Assembly (NCBI GenBank): GCA_016712225.1
Contig: JADJRL010000003.1
Span: forward strand, 4,229,501-4,293,500
Source of the DNA: Candidatus Defluviibacterium haderslevense
GTDB lineage: Bacteria > Bacteroidota > Bacteroidia > Chitinophagales > Saprospiraceae
Direction: 5' to 3'
DNA length: 64,000 nt
Numbering within the stretch: the first letter of the stretch is position 1; each line of letters opens with the position of its first letter. The translations under genes and the position numbers were made by a program. The notes below the pieces were generated by a model, which was not told where the DNA came from, did no database searches, and was given only the letters and a program-made list of their open reading frames with translations. Shown piece by piece: positions 45,993 through 55,151 of this stretch.

Positions 45993-46215
45993 ATGTAGAG
46001 GGCAGAAATTGCCAAAATGGCAATTTCTGGTTAGTTGTATACTCATAATTTGATCCTTTTTGGCCAAAAATATTTGGAGCTTTTCTTCAAATTTTGGGTC
46101 AAAATCATACGCTCGTTTAAAAGTTCCCTACGTTAGTACGAAAGGTCTTGCCATTTTCAAGTTAATATTTGACCTTTGGCTTAATATTTTATATGACTTG
46201 AGCTGAAAGACAAAA
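45993..46215. repeat. Operator palindrome and boundary repeat copy 4
   Basis: GTAGAGGGCAGAAATTGCC begins at 45995; the perfect palindrome CAGAAATTGCCA-AAA-TGGCAATTTCTG is at 46003-46029. The 49-bp block is at 46096-46144, identical to copy 3. It precedes the exported protein gene at 46500. Confidence 0.82.
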
Positions 46216-46499
46216 TCGATTCTTTAACCTTTGGTTAATTGTAAATAGATGCAAAACGGAAGTCATAGATTGGATTATTAAAGAATAATCCTTCAAAGGT
46301 TTAAATAATACATGATGTGCCTACATTAAATTTATGGAGGTAAAATTCTGTTTATTTTTAAATCAATTAAGGGTTTTAATGAATATCATAGCCATTTACT
46401 TTGAAAAATGTTAATAAATTTTGATATTATCGCACTATTTATTAGATTTGTAGAACAATAATTTATACATTTAATATAAGTAAACAATTTATTTTTTTT
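46216..46499. other. Intergenic region before the delta-60 repeat protein
   Basis: About 280 bp, AT-rich, with residual homology to 39541-39640 at its start. No gene seen. Confidence 0.35.
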
Positions 46500-48071
46500 A
46501 TGAAATACTTATTCTCTTCTTTTATCATAATATTTAGTATTTATAGAGTTTTTTCTCAGCATGGGCAATTGGATTTAACTTTTAATAGATCAGGTAAAGC
46601 AATTTTTCCAATTGATAATCAGAGTTTAGAGGCAAATTCTATTATAACACAAACTGATGGAAAAATATTAATTTCAGGTATTGCAACATCAACGAAGACG
46701 AAAAGGGATTATTTTGTCATTCGATGCAAGAACAATGGTGAACTTGATGAAAGTTTTAATCAAAATGGCAAACTAATTATTGATTTCTATGGAAAAGATG
46801 ATTTCTGTTATGATTTAGCACAGCAACCAGATGGTAAAATCCTTATGACTGGTATTGTTAGTTTGCCTAATTTCGAACGCAAAGCTGGAATTGTAAGACT
46901 AAATACAAATGGTACGTTAGATTCTACATTTGGAACAAATGGGATATCAATAAGTAGTTTTATCCATAAAGGTGAAGACTCAAGAGCTATCCTTGTTCAA
47001 AAAGACGGTAAAATTATTATTTCTGGAAGCATAAGTTTTAGTACTCCTTCCTTTACTACTGAATGTGCTTTATTTAGATATAATTCTGATGGGACAATTG
47101 ATCAAAGTTTCGGCACTTCAGGAATTGCTACAGCAAAGGTTCCAAATGGATATTACCCAAGTTTTGCTATTCAACAGTTTGACAACAAAATTATTTCAGG
47201 TGGCTATTTATTAGGAAATAACACAGATGTATATATGTTAAGATTTAATTCTGATGGTACATTAGACAACTCCTTTGGAATAAATGGTAAAGTTCAAACA
47301 GATTTCAATAGTGAAGATGAATATGCCTACAAGATAGCATTACAATCGGATAACAAAATACTTATTGTTGCTGGAATAAGAAATGCAACAGGAAGTGATT
47401 TTGGTATTTTAAGATATAACACAGACGGATCATTAGACAACACTTTTGGCTTTAATGGAAAAGTAGTTACCGACTTCTCGTTGTTTAATAATGTTTCTAA
47501 CTCTATAGCTATTCAAGAGGATCAGAAAATTGTAATTGCCGGTTTTGTTGGAGATTCTCCTAATCATAATTTTGCACTCGCAAGGTATAATGCATCAGGT
47601 TCACTGGATTTGAGTTTTGGAAATAATGGAAAAGTTGTAACAGATTTTGGAGGTGATGATGCAGGTTTTGATATAACATTACAAAAAGACAACAAAATAT
47701 TAGTAGCTGGAAATTCAATAAATAGTTCAAAAGTAGGAGAAATTGCTACCTCAAGATATATGTCTGGGTTAGAAATTGTGAATACAATTGAAACAAAAGT
47801 ACAATTGAATGATGTTCATTTTTATCCGAACCCAAGTAAGAATAGAGCAATATTAGAATATTGTTTAACAAAAGATCAAATATTAAATATCTCCTTATTT
47901 GATTTAGGTGGTATAAAAATTCAAAGTTTTGTTGATTCTAACGTAAGACAATTGGGAATGAATAAGGAAGTAATACTATTTGATAAAAATATTAAACCAG
48001 GAAATTATATATTAGTTATTGATAGTCAAGAACTAAGATTTGGTATTGAAGTGAACTTAAATCCAAATTAG
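46500..48071 (+). CDS. Secreted delta-60 repeat beta-propeller protein with T9SS sorting domain
   Basis: 523 residues, signal peptide ending near 'YRVFSQHG'. Residues about 22-420 consist of seven repeats of about 55-60 residues, each with 'LD.(S/T)FG.NGK...DF' and 'Q.DGKILI.G', the delta-60/TIGR02608 repeat, which folds into beta-propellers in surface proteins. The C-terminal 'DVHFYPNPSKNRAILEY' to the end is a type A T9SS sorting domain. There is no catalytic motif; a binding or adhesion role is likely. It is monocistronic and the first gene behind boundary repeat 4. Confidence 0.92.
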   Translation: MKYLFSSFIIIFSIYRVFSQHGQLDLTFNRSGKAIFPIDNQSLEANSIITQTDGKILISGIATSTKTKRDYFVIRCKNNGELDESFNQNGKLIIDFYGKDDFCYDLAQQPDGKILMTGIVSLPNFERKAGIVRLNTNGTLDSTFGTNGISISSFIHKGEDSRAILVQKDGKIIISGSISFSTPSFTTECALFRYNSDGTIDQSFGTSGIATAKVPNGYYPSFAIQQFDNKIISGGYLLGNNTDVYMLRFNSDGTLDNSFGINGKVQTDFNSEDEYAYKIALQSDNKILIVAGIRNATGSDFGILRYNTDGSLDNTFGFNGKVVTDFSLFNNVSNSIAIQEDQKIVIAGFVGDSPNHNFALARYNASGSLDLSFGNNGKVVTDFGGDDAGFDITLQKDNKILVAGNSINSSKVGEIATSRYMSGLEIVNTIETKVQLNDVHFYPNPSKNRAILEYCLTKDQILNISLFDLGGIKIQSFVDSNVRQLGMNKEVILFDKNIKPGNYILVIDSQELRFGIEVNLNPN

Positions 48072-48342
48072 AAAATATCGTTTATCTTGTTTATTACTTC
48101 AAAGTTATGCAGAATTCAAATTAATTATTAATTCGCTTCTAATTTAGGAATGTAATCCTTTTAATGCCTTTCATATCATAAAAAAAATAATTTAAAATTA
48201 AATAAAATACATACAATTGCAAAAAATTAAAACTAAATGTTAAAGTTTTGTTAAAAATTACTAAATATTTAATTAATCTAATTAATTAAATATTTTTGTC
48301 AATATAAATATTTTTATTAACACTAATTAAAATTTAAAACTT

Positions 48343-50541
48343 ATGAAAACTAAACTTTGTCTATTATTATGTTTGATAGGTAATATAATTAAGGCACAAG
48401 ACCCAAGTTTTACAATTTCATCCGATTGCCCAAACTATAATTCTTTCATTAATGACTCAATGTTATTCACCAATAGTCATTTGATAGCTCCTTTTGAATT
48501 TGGAACGCTATACACTGATTTAGTTAAAATGGACAGTTTAGACGCTATAATATCAACTTTTGGACTGGATGAAGATATTAGTTTTCAATTACAATTTTCT
48601 GAAGACGAATATAAAGATAGTTCTAGATATTATTCAAGATTCCAAGAATATTATAAAGGGCTTTTGGTAGTAGGTGGTGGAATTACTGTTAATTATATTC
48701 GAAATAAAAATGGTGATCCTTCAAATCCTTGTGATATATTATATTCATTAGCGCCTAGAATATTATCTGGGTTTAGTATAAACACAAATCCTACAATATC
48801 ATTATCTTCTGCAATTGAAAATATAAATGCTGACACTATTTATTATTCAGAGCTTATTATTACACATAATTTGGACAGTCAATGTGAATTTAAACTTGTC
48901 TGGAGGATTGATTACAATCACTCTGGAAATAGAAGAGAATATATTGACGCACATTCAGGGCAAGTATTATTATCAGTTCTTACCGATGAATACTTAACAG
49001 GGAATACAATAAATTATGGTCACGATGTAGAATTATATAACTATACTTCAGGTACTTTTAATTCTTTGGAGAGTTCTGATCGGAAATTGAAAATCATAGA
49101 TTTTGATAATCCTGCAAGCGGGAATAGTGGCGATCCACGCAGTTGGGGTAACCCCGCACCTTATATTACTACAACTGAAACTAGTTGGGGATCAACATCA
49201 ACATCCTTGGCCTATCAAGCTTTGTATGTTGGAAATAAAGTCTTACCAGAATTTGACAATCTTGGATTGTCCTCATTTTTTCCTTCTCTTACAATAGGAA
49301 CATTACAGGCATACAAAGATGCTACAGCTCAGAACTTTCCTGGTTTTCCATTCTTAACATTAATTTTGGTTGGAGGAAATACAGGTGGAATTGGAGGAAC
49401 AACTGCAACACCTGATGTTATTGCACATGAAATGTGTCATATTTATTTAAGAAGATTTTTATCAAGTAATAAACCTGGAGGTAGTACATTACATGAAGGA
49501 ATTAGCGATATGATTGGAACATACATTGAATCTAAGACTCAAGGTTATATTGATTGGATAATTGCAGATGACGACAATACTGCAGGAAATGTTTTTGATC
49601 GGGATCTTTCACATCCACATACAAATTTGGATTGTTTTACAGAAGTTGAAAACGCAAGTGATACACACGATAGAGGAGTACCTTTAGGTTATTGGTTTTA
49701 TCTCATTTCTCATGGAAAAACAAATCCTACTATACCTGGGTTAGGAATTGATTTGGCAATTAAAATTGTACTTTCATCTTTAAAGAACCTAAATGACAAT
49801 AGTGACTATAAAGATCTAATGAAATCAACATTAAGTTACGTTTTGGAAAAATATGGTAGATGTTCTAATGAATTTAAAGCAGTATCACAAGCCTGGGAAC
49901 TAATATGTATTCATACCGGATTAGCAGATAACAACGGAATTATTCCTGAATGTTCATTAGGAATGTGTGCAAATTCTATTATTCCAATTTGTGAAGAATC
50001 TGATGAATTTGAATTCTGTGTTTGTGGATCTGGTCCTTTAAATGCAATTTATAATTGGACAATTGTTGGACCAAAAAGTACAGAATATAGTAGTTCAGTT
50101 GGAATGCAAGGAAATAGTCAAATTGGAGGACAATGTTTATCAATCACCGATATCCCTAAATATCCATTTTATCCCCAATATTTGAAGTTAAGGTTGCATT
50201 GCCCAACTATGTGTAACATCGGCATTAAACCATGTTATATCGAACAAATAATAAAAATAAATGATTGTGATGGACACGATCCACATTGTGATTATCCATA
50301 TAATGAAACAATTATTAATTCAAATGGGAGTAATGATTTTTATAGAAATACTACAGCCTTTAACCAATTATTAAATGAAACAAATAGAGTAAAAATATTT
50401 GATATATTAGGTAGGCAAATTTATGATTCATTCAATAATGAAATTGATATAAATCAAATTGAGTATTCTGGATGGTGTTTTATAATTTATTTAAATGAAC
50501 ATGGAGTAATATCTAAAACAATAAAAAAATATATACATTAA
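48343..50541 (+). CDS. Secreted M4-like metallopeptidase with FTP/PepSY propeptide, paralogue of the 9.4-kb protease
   Basis: 732 residues, signal peptide ending near 'NIIKAQ'. The propeptide (about 60-215) has 'EYYKGLLVVGGGITVNY' and 'EYIDAHSGQVLLS'. The catalytic region has 'HEMCH' (H362, E363, H366) and 'LHEGISD' (E385) 19 residues further, then 'DTHDRGVPLGYWFYLIS' with the His of the thermolysin H231 position. A cysteine-rich Ig-like domain (about 540-640) follows. The end ('RVKIFDILGRQIYD' to 'SGWCFIIYL') is a variant T9SS sorting domain. It is followed 47 bases later by a small exported barrel-like protein, the same order as at 9391-13020. Confidence 0.88.
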   Translation: MKTKLCLLLCLIGNIIKAQDPSFTISSDCPNYNSFINDSMLFTNSHLIAPFEFGTLYTDLVKMDSLDAIISTFGLDEDISFQLQFSEDEYKDSSRYYSRFQEYYKGLLVVGGGITVNYIRNKNGDPSNPCDILYSLAPRILSGFSINTNPTISLSSAIENINADTIYYSELIITHNLDSQCEFKLVWRIDYNHSGNRREYIDAHSGQVLLSVLTDEYLTGNTINYGHDVELYNYTSGTFNSLESSDRKLKIIDFDNPASGNSGDPRSWGNPAPYITTTETSWGSTSTSLAYQALYVGNKVLPEFDNLGLSSFFPSLTIGTLQAYKDATAQNFPGFPFLTLILVGGNTGGIGGTTATPDVIAHEMCHIYLRRFLSSNKPGGSTLHEGISDMIGTYIESKTQGYIDWIIADDDNTAGNVFDRDLSHPHTNLDCFTEVENASDTHDRGVPLGYWFYLISHGKTNPTIPGLGIDLAIKIVLSSLKNLNDNSDYKDLMKSTLSYVLEKYGRCSNEFKAVSQAWELICIHTGLADNNGIIPECSLGMCANSIIPICEESDEFEFCVCGSGPLNAIYNWTIVGPKSTEYSSSVGMQGNSQIGGQCLSITDIPKYPFYPQYLKLRLHCPTMCNIGIKPCYIEQIIKINDCDGHDPHCDYPYNETIINSNGSNDFYRNTTAFNQLLNETNRVKIFDILGRQIYDSFNNEIDINQIEYSGWCFIIYLNEHGVISKTIKKYIH

Positions 50542-50588
50542 TTTGAATTTTTGTATATAAAAGTGGATTAAGTTTATAATTTAGGGCG

Positions 50589-51281
50589 ATGATAAATAAC
50601 TTCTTTATAAAAATTATTAAGGTAATTTTAATATATATTTCCACAGCACTTAATAATAATTGGGCTCAAACTTATATTAGTCCTATTTTGGGCTATGATT
50701 TTCAAAAAGTTATTTCATCACAAGGAGGACTTATAATTAAATTTGAAAAAAAGGGATACTCACACATAAATCCTTTCATCGGAATCAAAGTCGAACATAA
50801 ATTATACAAATCTGTATTGTTCAACTACATGAGTAAGTTTGCATACAATAAAAAGATTCATGGGAATTTTCTTGGTGCATGTTGTTTCCACGATTTGATT
50901 TTTAAATATCATTATTTTGAAAATTCTATTGGAATTGGCTATTTGTGGAGGAATAGAGTGTATGTTAATTTCGCCAGGTCATATAGCCTTATTTTGAATA
51001 TGAAAATAATAAATATTAATGACAATTTTAATGAAGAATCACCTCCTAATAAAATTAATGAAAAAGGTTTAAAAATTTCTACTGGGTTTAAATACCAAAA
51101 TTTTGATCTTGGAATTTATTATTATAAACGAACATTTACGAACTCTTACAATAATACTTATTACCAATTTTTGGATGGCATATCTTCTTTCGGATTAGAG
51201 TTGAGTTATAATTTCAAAATTTTAAATGGATTTAAAATTAAAAAAAAGAGTAATTGTCCTGATTTTAATTCGAAAAAATAA
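50589..51281 (+). CDS. Exported beta-barrel-like protein downstream of an M4-like protease
   Basis: 230 residues, signal peptide ending near 'NNWAQT'. The mature part is full of short amphipathic strands with aromatic ends ('NFARSYSLILNM', 'LGIYYYKRTF') and closes with 'SFGLELSYNFKIL', a plausible last barrel strand. It is not clearly homologous to the barrel proteins at 11631-13020 but has the same length and genetic position. Probably an outer-membrane partner of the protease. Confidence 0.65.
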   Translation: MINNFFIKIIKVILIYISTALNNNWAQTYISPILGYDFQKVISSQGGLIIKFEKKGYSHINPFIGIKVEHKLYKSVLFNYMSKFAYNKKIHGNFLGACCFHDLIFKYHYFENSIGIGYLWRNRVYVNFARSYSLILNMKIININDNFNEESPPNKINEKGLKISTGFKYQNFDLGIYYYKRTFTNSYNNTYYQFLDGISSFGLELSYNFKILNGFKIKKKSNCPDFNSKK

Positions 51282-51444
51282 ATTTAACAATTACGGTTAA
51301 TCTTTTGCACAAGTAAAAAATTAGTTTCAGTTTAATTCTGTGGTTCAAACTGGTTTTTTGAATTAAGCACTTAATTTAAATTTACACAATTTTAATGAGA
51401 TTTTATAATTTCTTTTAATAATATTTCATTCATTGTAGATACTT

Positions 51445-52596
51445 TTACATAGATATAGTATGAGCACTAAAAGGCCGACTAGGCCGTCCATCAATCATTA
51501 ACTTCAAATATATCTTGTAATTAGGAAGATTAATAAAATCTTGAACATCAAATTCAGGAAACATTTCCTCCGCCATATGTTTTGCATCTTCAGTTCCAAT
51601 TCTAAAGGAAATAACTGTGCCTATATTCCCAAGTACAGCTTGTCTAATATCCTCATCAAGTTGATGCATGTATTGGTGAGCGAGTATCATACCAACTTTA
51701 AACTTTCGTAATTCGGAAAACATGTTTACCAAAGACAAAGTAGTGAAATTATGAAATTCATCCATGTAAACCATAAAAGGAACTCTGTTTTCTTCATCAA
51801 TATCAACACGACTAAATGCAGCCGAAGCTATAGAGGTAATAAAAAGGGCACCAAGGATGTGAGCAACATCCGCACCTACATGACCTTTTGATAAATTGAC
51901 TAGAATAATTTTCTTTTCGTCCATAGCTTTGCGAAGGGAAACCTCCTCTGTATTCTCAATCAAGACTCTTTTAATAACTGGATGGACTAACATTCCACCT
52001 ATCTTGTTCATAACTGGTAATAGATCATATTTTTGATATTCAGGAAATTCTCTTTTCCAGAACTTTTTAACGCTTTCACTTTTAACATGCTTAAGTGCAT
52101 TTTTTCTAAATTCCTTATCAAGCAATAATTCTGATATGTCTGCAATAGTAGCTTCTGGTTGATCCAGTAAAGTAAGTATTGCATGCCTTAAGATATGTTC
52201 TAGTTTAACTCCCCACGCACTATCCCATAACTTTGAAAATACATCTAAGATACCTGAAGCAACTAATGACCTTTTTTCATAAGAAACTTTCTTAAATGGA
52301 TTATATCTCAAATTTAAATTTGTATCAGGGATATTGAAATAAATTATATCCTTCTTTCGATGTTCAGGAATATTCCTTGCAATTTTTTCTACTAAATCGC
52401 CATGAGGATCAAGCAAACAACAACCACGACCATGTTCAATATCCTGCATGATCATAGTCTCCAAACATGTTGATTTACCAGTACCAGTTTTGCCAATCAT
52501 GTAAGTATGCATTAATCGATCAGCTTGTTTTATACCAAATAATCTTTGATCATTTCTCCATCCAACTTTTGCAAAATATGTAATGTCTTTGTTCAC
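51445..52596 (-). CDS. TraD/TraG-like DNA-transfer ATPase (DUF87/VirD4-type core)
   Basis: 383 residues, no membrane segments. Walker A 'MIGKTGTGKST' (about 34-43), 'CCLLDPHGDLVEKI', and Walker B 'FMVYMDEFHNF' (about 262-272) followed by 'ELRKFKVGMILAHQYMHQL' are typical of soluble type IV coupling ATPases (TraD-like). The C-terminal 'IGTEDAKHMAEEMFP' is conserved in this subfamily. It lies divergent to the serine recombinase unit and shares the operator at 52627-52673. A 3' copy of this gene is found at 45415-45717. It is unlike the coupling protein at 29207, so two transfer modules are present in the window. Confidence 0.88.
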   Translation of the reverse strand: MNKDITYFAKVGWRNDQRLFGIKQADRLMHTYMIGKTGTGKSTCLETMIMQDIEHGRGCCLLDPHGDLVEKIARNIPEHRKKDIIYFNIPDTNLNLRYNPFKKVSYEKRSLVASGILDVFSKLWDSAWGVKLEHILRHAILTLLDQPEATIADISELLLDKEFRKNALKHVKSESVKKFWKREFPEYQKYDLLPVMNKIGGMLVHPVIKRVLIENTEEVSLRKAMDEKKIILVNLSKGHVGADVAHILGALFITSIASAAFSRVDIDEENRVPFMVYMDEFHNFTTLSLVNMFSELRKFKVGMILAHQYMHQLDEDIRQAVLGNIGTVISFRIGTEDAKHMAEEMFPEFDVQDFINLPNYKIYLKLMIDGRPSRPFSAHTISM

Positions 52597-52626
52597 TATT
52601 TAATGATACGAGATTGATTATATAAA

Positions 52627-52673
52627 TCGTAGAGGGTAGATATTGCCAAAATGACATTAAATGCTCTCTACGA
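52627..52673. promoter_or_regulatory. Divergent operator between TraD-like gene and serine-recombinase unit
   Basis: TCGTAGAG (52627-52634) and CTCTACGA (52666-52673) are perfect arms placed 23 bp on either side of the centre at 52650; inside lies TTGCCA-AAA-TGACAT (52643-52657). Same architecture as 39309-39345. The site lies 31 bp from both flanking start codons, so it can control both directions. Confidence 0.7.
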
Positions 52674-52703
52674 TAATTCGAGGAAAAATATATTCTTGAA
52701 ATT

Positions 52704-52889
52704 ATGTTAGAAGAAAAAAAGGAAAAAAGTGTGAGTCAATTTATTAGTAATTTATGCAAAGGAAAAACAAAGGTCGAATTAGAAGAAGCAGAACAAAACT
52801 TCTTGGACTATCTAATAGTCGTAAAACAGATAGCTGATAGGTTGGAATTAGAAAGTAATGGTGGAAGGGGCTTTGACCTTTCCCATTGA
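52704..52889 (+). CDS. 61-residue acidic/helical protein upstream of the recombinase
   Basis: ATG at 52704, TGA at 52889. The protein is a single charged helix pair ('KTKVELEEAEQNFLDYLIVVKQIADRLELE'). It is the first frame after the divergent operator and ends 22 bases before the recombinase ATG, so it is probably translated from the same mRNA. No family is recognised. A directionality or partner factor for the recombinase is possible but unsupported. Confidence 0.55.
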   Translation: MLEEKKEKSVSQFISNLCKGKTKVELEEAEQNFLDYLIVVKQIADRLELESNGGRGFDLSH

Positions 52890-52911
52890 ATGGATTAATA
52901 TTAATCTAGCT

Positions 52912-54546
52912 ATGAAAAAAGTATTTGGATATATAAGGGTATCAACAGTTAAACAAGGGACAGGAGTATCGCTTCAAGAACAAAAAGAAGCGATAGTTCG
53001 ATATGCAGATAAACAGCAATTGGAAATTATTGAATGGTTTGAAGAACAGGAAACGGCTGCTAAACAAGGTAGACCGCTATTTACTAAAATGATGAAATTA
53101 ATTCGCTCTGGTAAATCAAGAGGTGTGATAATTCATAAAATAGACAGAGGAGCAAGAAATTTAAAAGATTGGGGATTGTTAGGTGATTTGATTGATGAAG
53201 GATTTGAAATTCACTTCGCTCATGAGAGTTTAGATATGAATGCAAGAGGTGGAAGATTGGCTGCCGATATACAAGCCGTAATTGCAAGTGATTATATTAG
53301 AAATCTAAGAGAAGAAACTTTGAAAGGAATTAATGGACGACTTAAACAAGGACTTTATCCTTTCCGTGCACCCATGGGATACAATGATAATGGAGGTGGT
53401 AAGTTAAAGACTATCGACAAGGTTGTAGGACCACTCATTAAACAAGCATTTTTACTTTATGCGAGTAATAAATACAGTTTGCATACTTTAACCCAGAAAA
53501 TGATACAACTAGGCCTTAAAAATCCAATTGGGCATAATATCTCAATTACAACATTGTCAAAGATATTAAATAACCCATTTTATGCTGGAATCATTAAAGT
53601 AAAAGATAAGACATATACTGGAAATCATGAATCATTAATATCTCCAGCACTATTTACCCAAGTACAAAATGTACTGACTGGTAAAACCAATTCAAGAACC
53701 ATTAAACACGAATTCCTCTTTCGAAGAAGTATTAAATGTGAAGAATGTTCATATTCGTTAATTGGTGAATTACAGAAAGGAAATATCTATTATCGCTGTC
53801 ATTCAAAGAATTGCTCAACTAAATCAATTAGAGAAGAAATAGTAGAAAAAGAAATTAAAAATACCATCAATCAAATTCAATTATTACCAGAAGAATATTC
53901 AATACTGGATGAATTATTATTAAATGCGCAAAATAATTGGTCAGAGGTACATACTGGAATTGAAGAATCATTGAATATGCAACATTCAAAAATATCTCAA
54001 AAACTAGATAAACTAACTGATGCCTATATTGAAAGTGTTATTGATCAGATACAGTTTGAAGAAAAAAAAGAGAAAATACTTCTTGAATCTAAGGCAATAA
54101 ATATTAATAGAGGCAATATATTAGGTGAAAAAGAGCTAATTTTTAAGAAAGCGAAAAATTACATCGAACTGGCTAAAAGCCTTACAAAAACATATTCAAT
54201 TGGAATTCATGAAGAAAAAAAGAAATTACTAAATATTATCACCTCGAAATTATCAATTAATCAAAAAAAACTAATGATTACAATACGATCTCCGTTTTAT
54301 GAGATGGCTAAAAGGTACAATTTTATTGATGGTGACCCAACTCGATACACCCCTCGAATAAATATTGCCAAAATGGCAAATGTGAATAATAAACTCAGTA
54401 AAAGCCATAATCCAAGAATTAAATCCTCAAAAGAAAATTTAGAATTGCTTAAAGCAAATATGCAATCATTGCTTGACTTAATATTAAAATTGGTCGAAGA
54501 TTTACCAGATATTAATCAAGAATTAAATAATGATGTACTATCGTAA
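52912..54546 (+). CDS. Large serine recombinase
   Basis: 544 residues from the ATG at 52912 ('MKKVFGYIRVSTVKQ'); the upstream ATG at 52858 overlaps the previous gene and adds unrelated residues. The resolvase domain (about 1-150) has the catalytic S11, 'EEQETAAKQGRPLF' and 'IIHKIDRGARNLKDWGLL'. The recombinase domain (about 165-265) and a zinc ribbon ('CEECSYSLIG', 'YRCHSKNCS') follow, then a long coiled coil. This is the architecture of phage/ICE-type large serine integrases. It is probably the integrase or a resolvase of the second element. A perfect TTGCCAAAATGGCAA lies inside the gene (54365-54379). Its end overlaps the next start by 17 bases. Confidence 0.93.
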   Translation: MKKVFGYIRVSTVKQGTGVSLQEQKEAIVRYADKQQLEIIEWFEEQETAAKQGRPLFTKMMKLIRSGKSRGVIIHKIDRGARNLKDWGLLGDLIDEGFEIHFAHESLDMNARGGRLAADIQAVIASDYIRNLREETLKGINGRLKQGLYPFRAPMGYNDNGGGKLKTIDKVVGPLIKQAFLLYASNKYSLHTLTQKMIQLGLKNPIGHNISITTLSKILNNPFYAGIIKVKDKTYTGNHESLISPALFTQVQNVLTGKTNSRTIKHEFLFRRSIKCEECSYSLIGELQKGNIYYRCHSKNCSTKSIREEIVEKEIKNTINQIQLLPEEYSILDELLLNAQNNWSEVHTGIEESLNMQHSKISQKLDKLTDAYIESVIDQIQFEEKKEKILLESKAININRGNILGEKELIFKKAKNYIELAKSLTKTYSIGIHEEKKKLLNIITSKLSINQKKLMITIRSPFYEMAKRYNFIDGDPTRYTPRINIAKMANVNNKLSKSHNPRIKSSKENLELLKANMQSLLDLILKLVEDLPDINQELNNDVLS

Positions 54547-55027
54547 TACAACTCAGGTTCCAAATGAAGTATTTGGCAGGCTAATTCCTGAACTTTCTGG
54601 AGCAGAATTAAAAGTGATATTGATAATAATTCGGCAAACATTTGGATGGAGAGATAAATATACTGGACTTCGTAAGGAAGTTGATAGAATATCGCATTCT
54701 CAATTCATTCAAAAAACTGGATTGTCTCGTAGAGCTGTATCAAGTGCTCTCGATATTCTCAAAAAGAAAAACTTGATAAACATAACTTGTCATAATGGCA
54801 ATATCTTAAATTCAAATACTGAAAGACAAGGTAAACCTATCCTGAAATACTCACTTAACTTGTGCAAAAATGTACCAGAACATATGCAGAAAAGTATCAC
54901 ACCTTGTGCAAATATTGCATATAACAAAACTAACTATACAAAACTAAATAAAACAAAACTAAAGGAAAGTCCTTTTAGGACAAATTCATTGAAATCTGTT
55001 GGGGAGATACTAAGTAAGTTTACTTAA
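54530..55027 (+). CDS. Phage replication protein O-like winged-helix protein
   Basis: 165 residues, starting inside the recombinase 3' end (overlap 17 bases). The N-terminus 'TQVPNEVFGRLIPELSGAELKVILIIIRQTFGWRDK' and 'HSQFIQKTGLSRRAVSSALDILKKKNLI' match replication protein O/DnaD-like winged-helix initiators of phages and plasmids. The C-terminal part is basic and low-complexity ('NKTNYTKLNKTKLKESPFRTNSLKSVGEIL'). A decayed second copy lies at 56990-57483 with the 598-residue gene between them. It probably starts replication of the element. Confidence 0.75.
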   Translation: MMYYRNTTQVPNEVFGRLIPELSGAELKVILIIIRQTFGWRDKYTGLRKEVDRISHSQFIQKTGLSRRAVSSALDILKKKNLINITCHNGNILNSNTERQGKPILKYSLNLCKNVPEHMQKSITPCANIAYNKTNYTKLNKTKLKESPFRTNSLKSVGEILSKFT

Positions 55028-55151
55028 TTTGCTTGACTTGTATTAGTAGCCTGCTATTTGCTATTTTGAATTCTTTTAATTCCATTAATGGAATTAAATT
55101 ATTTTGGCAGATTATCGTAATTTACGCTATTTATTTTTAACTTTAGGTAAT

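Noticed and set aside
52858..52911. Upstream ATG for the serine recombinase
   Set aside because: It overlaps the preceding small gene and adds residues unlike any recombinase start; the ATG at 52912 opens the conserved 'FGYIRVST' strand.
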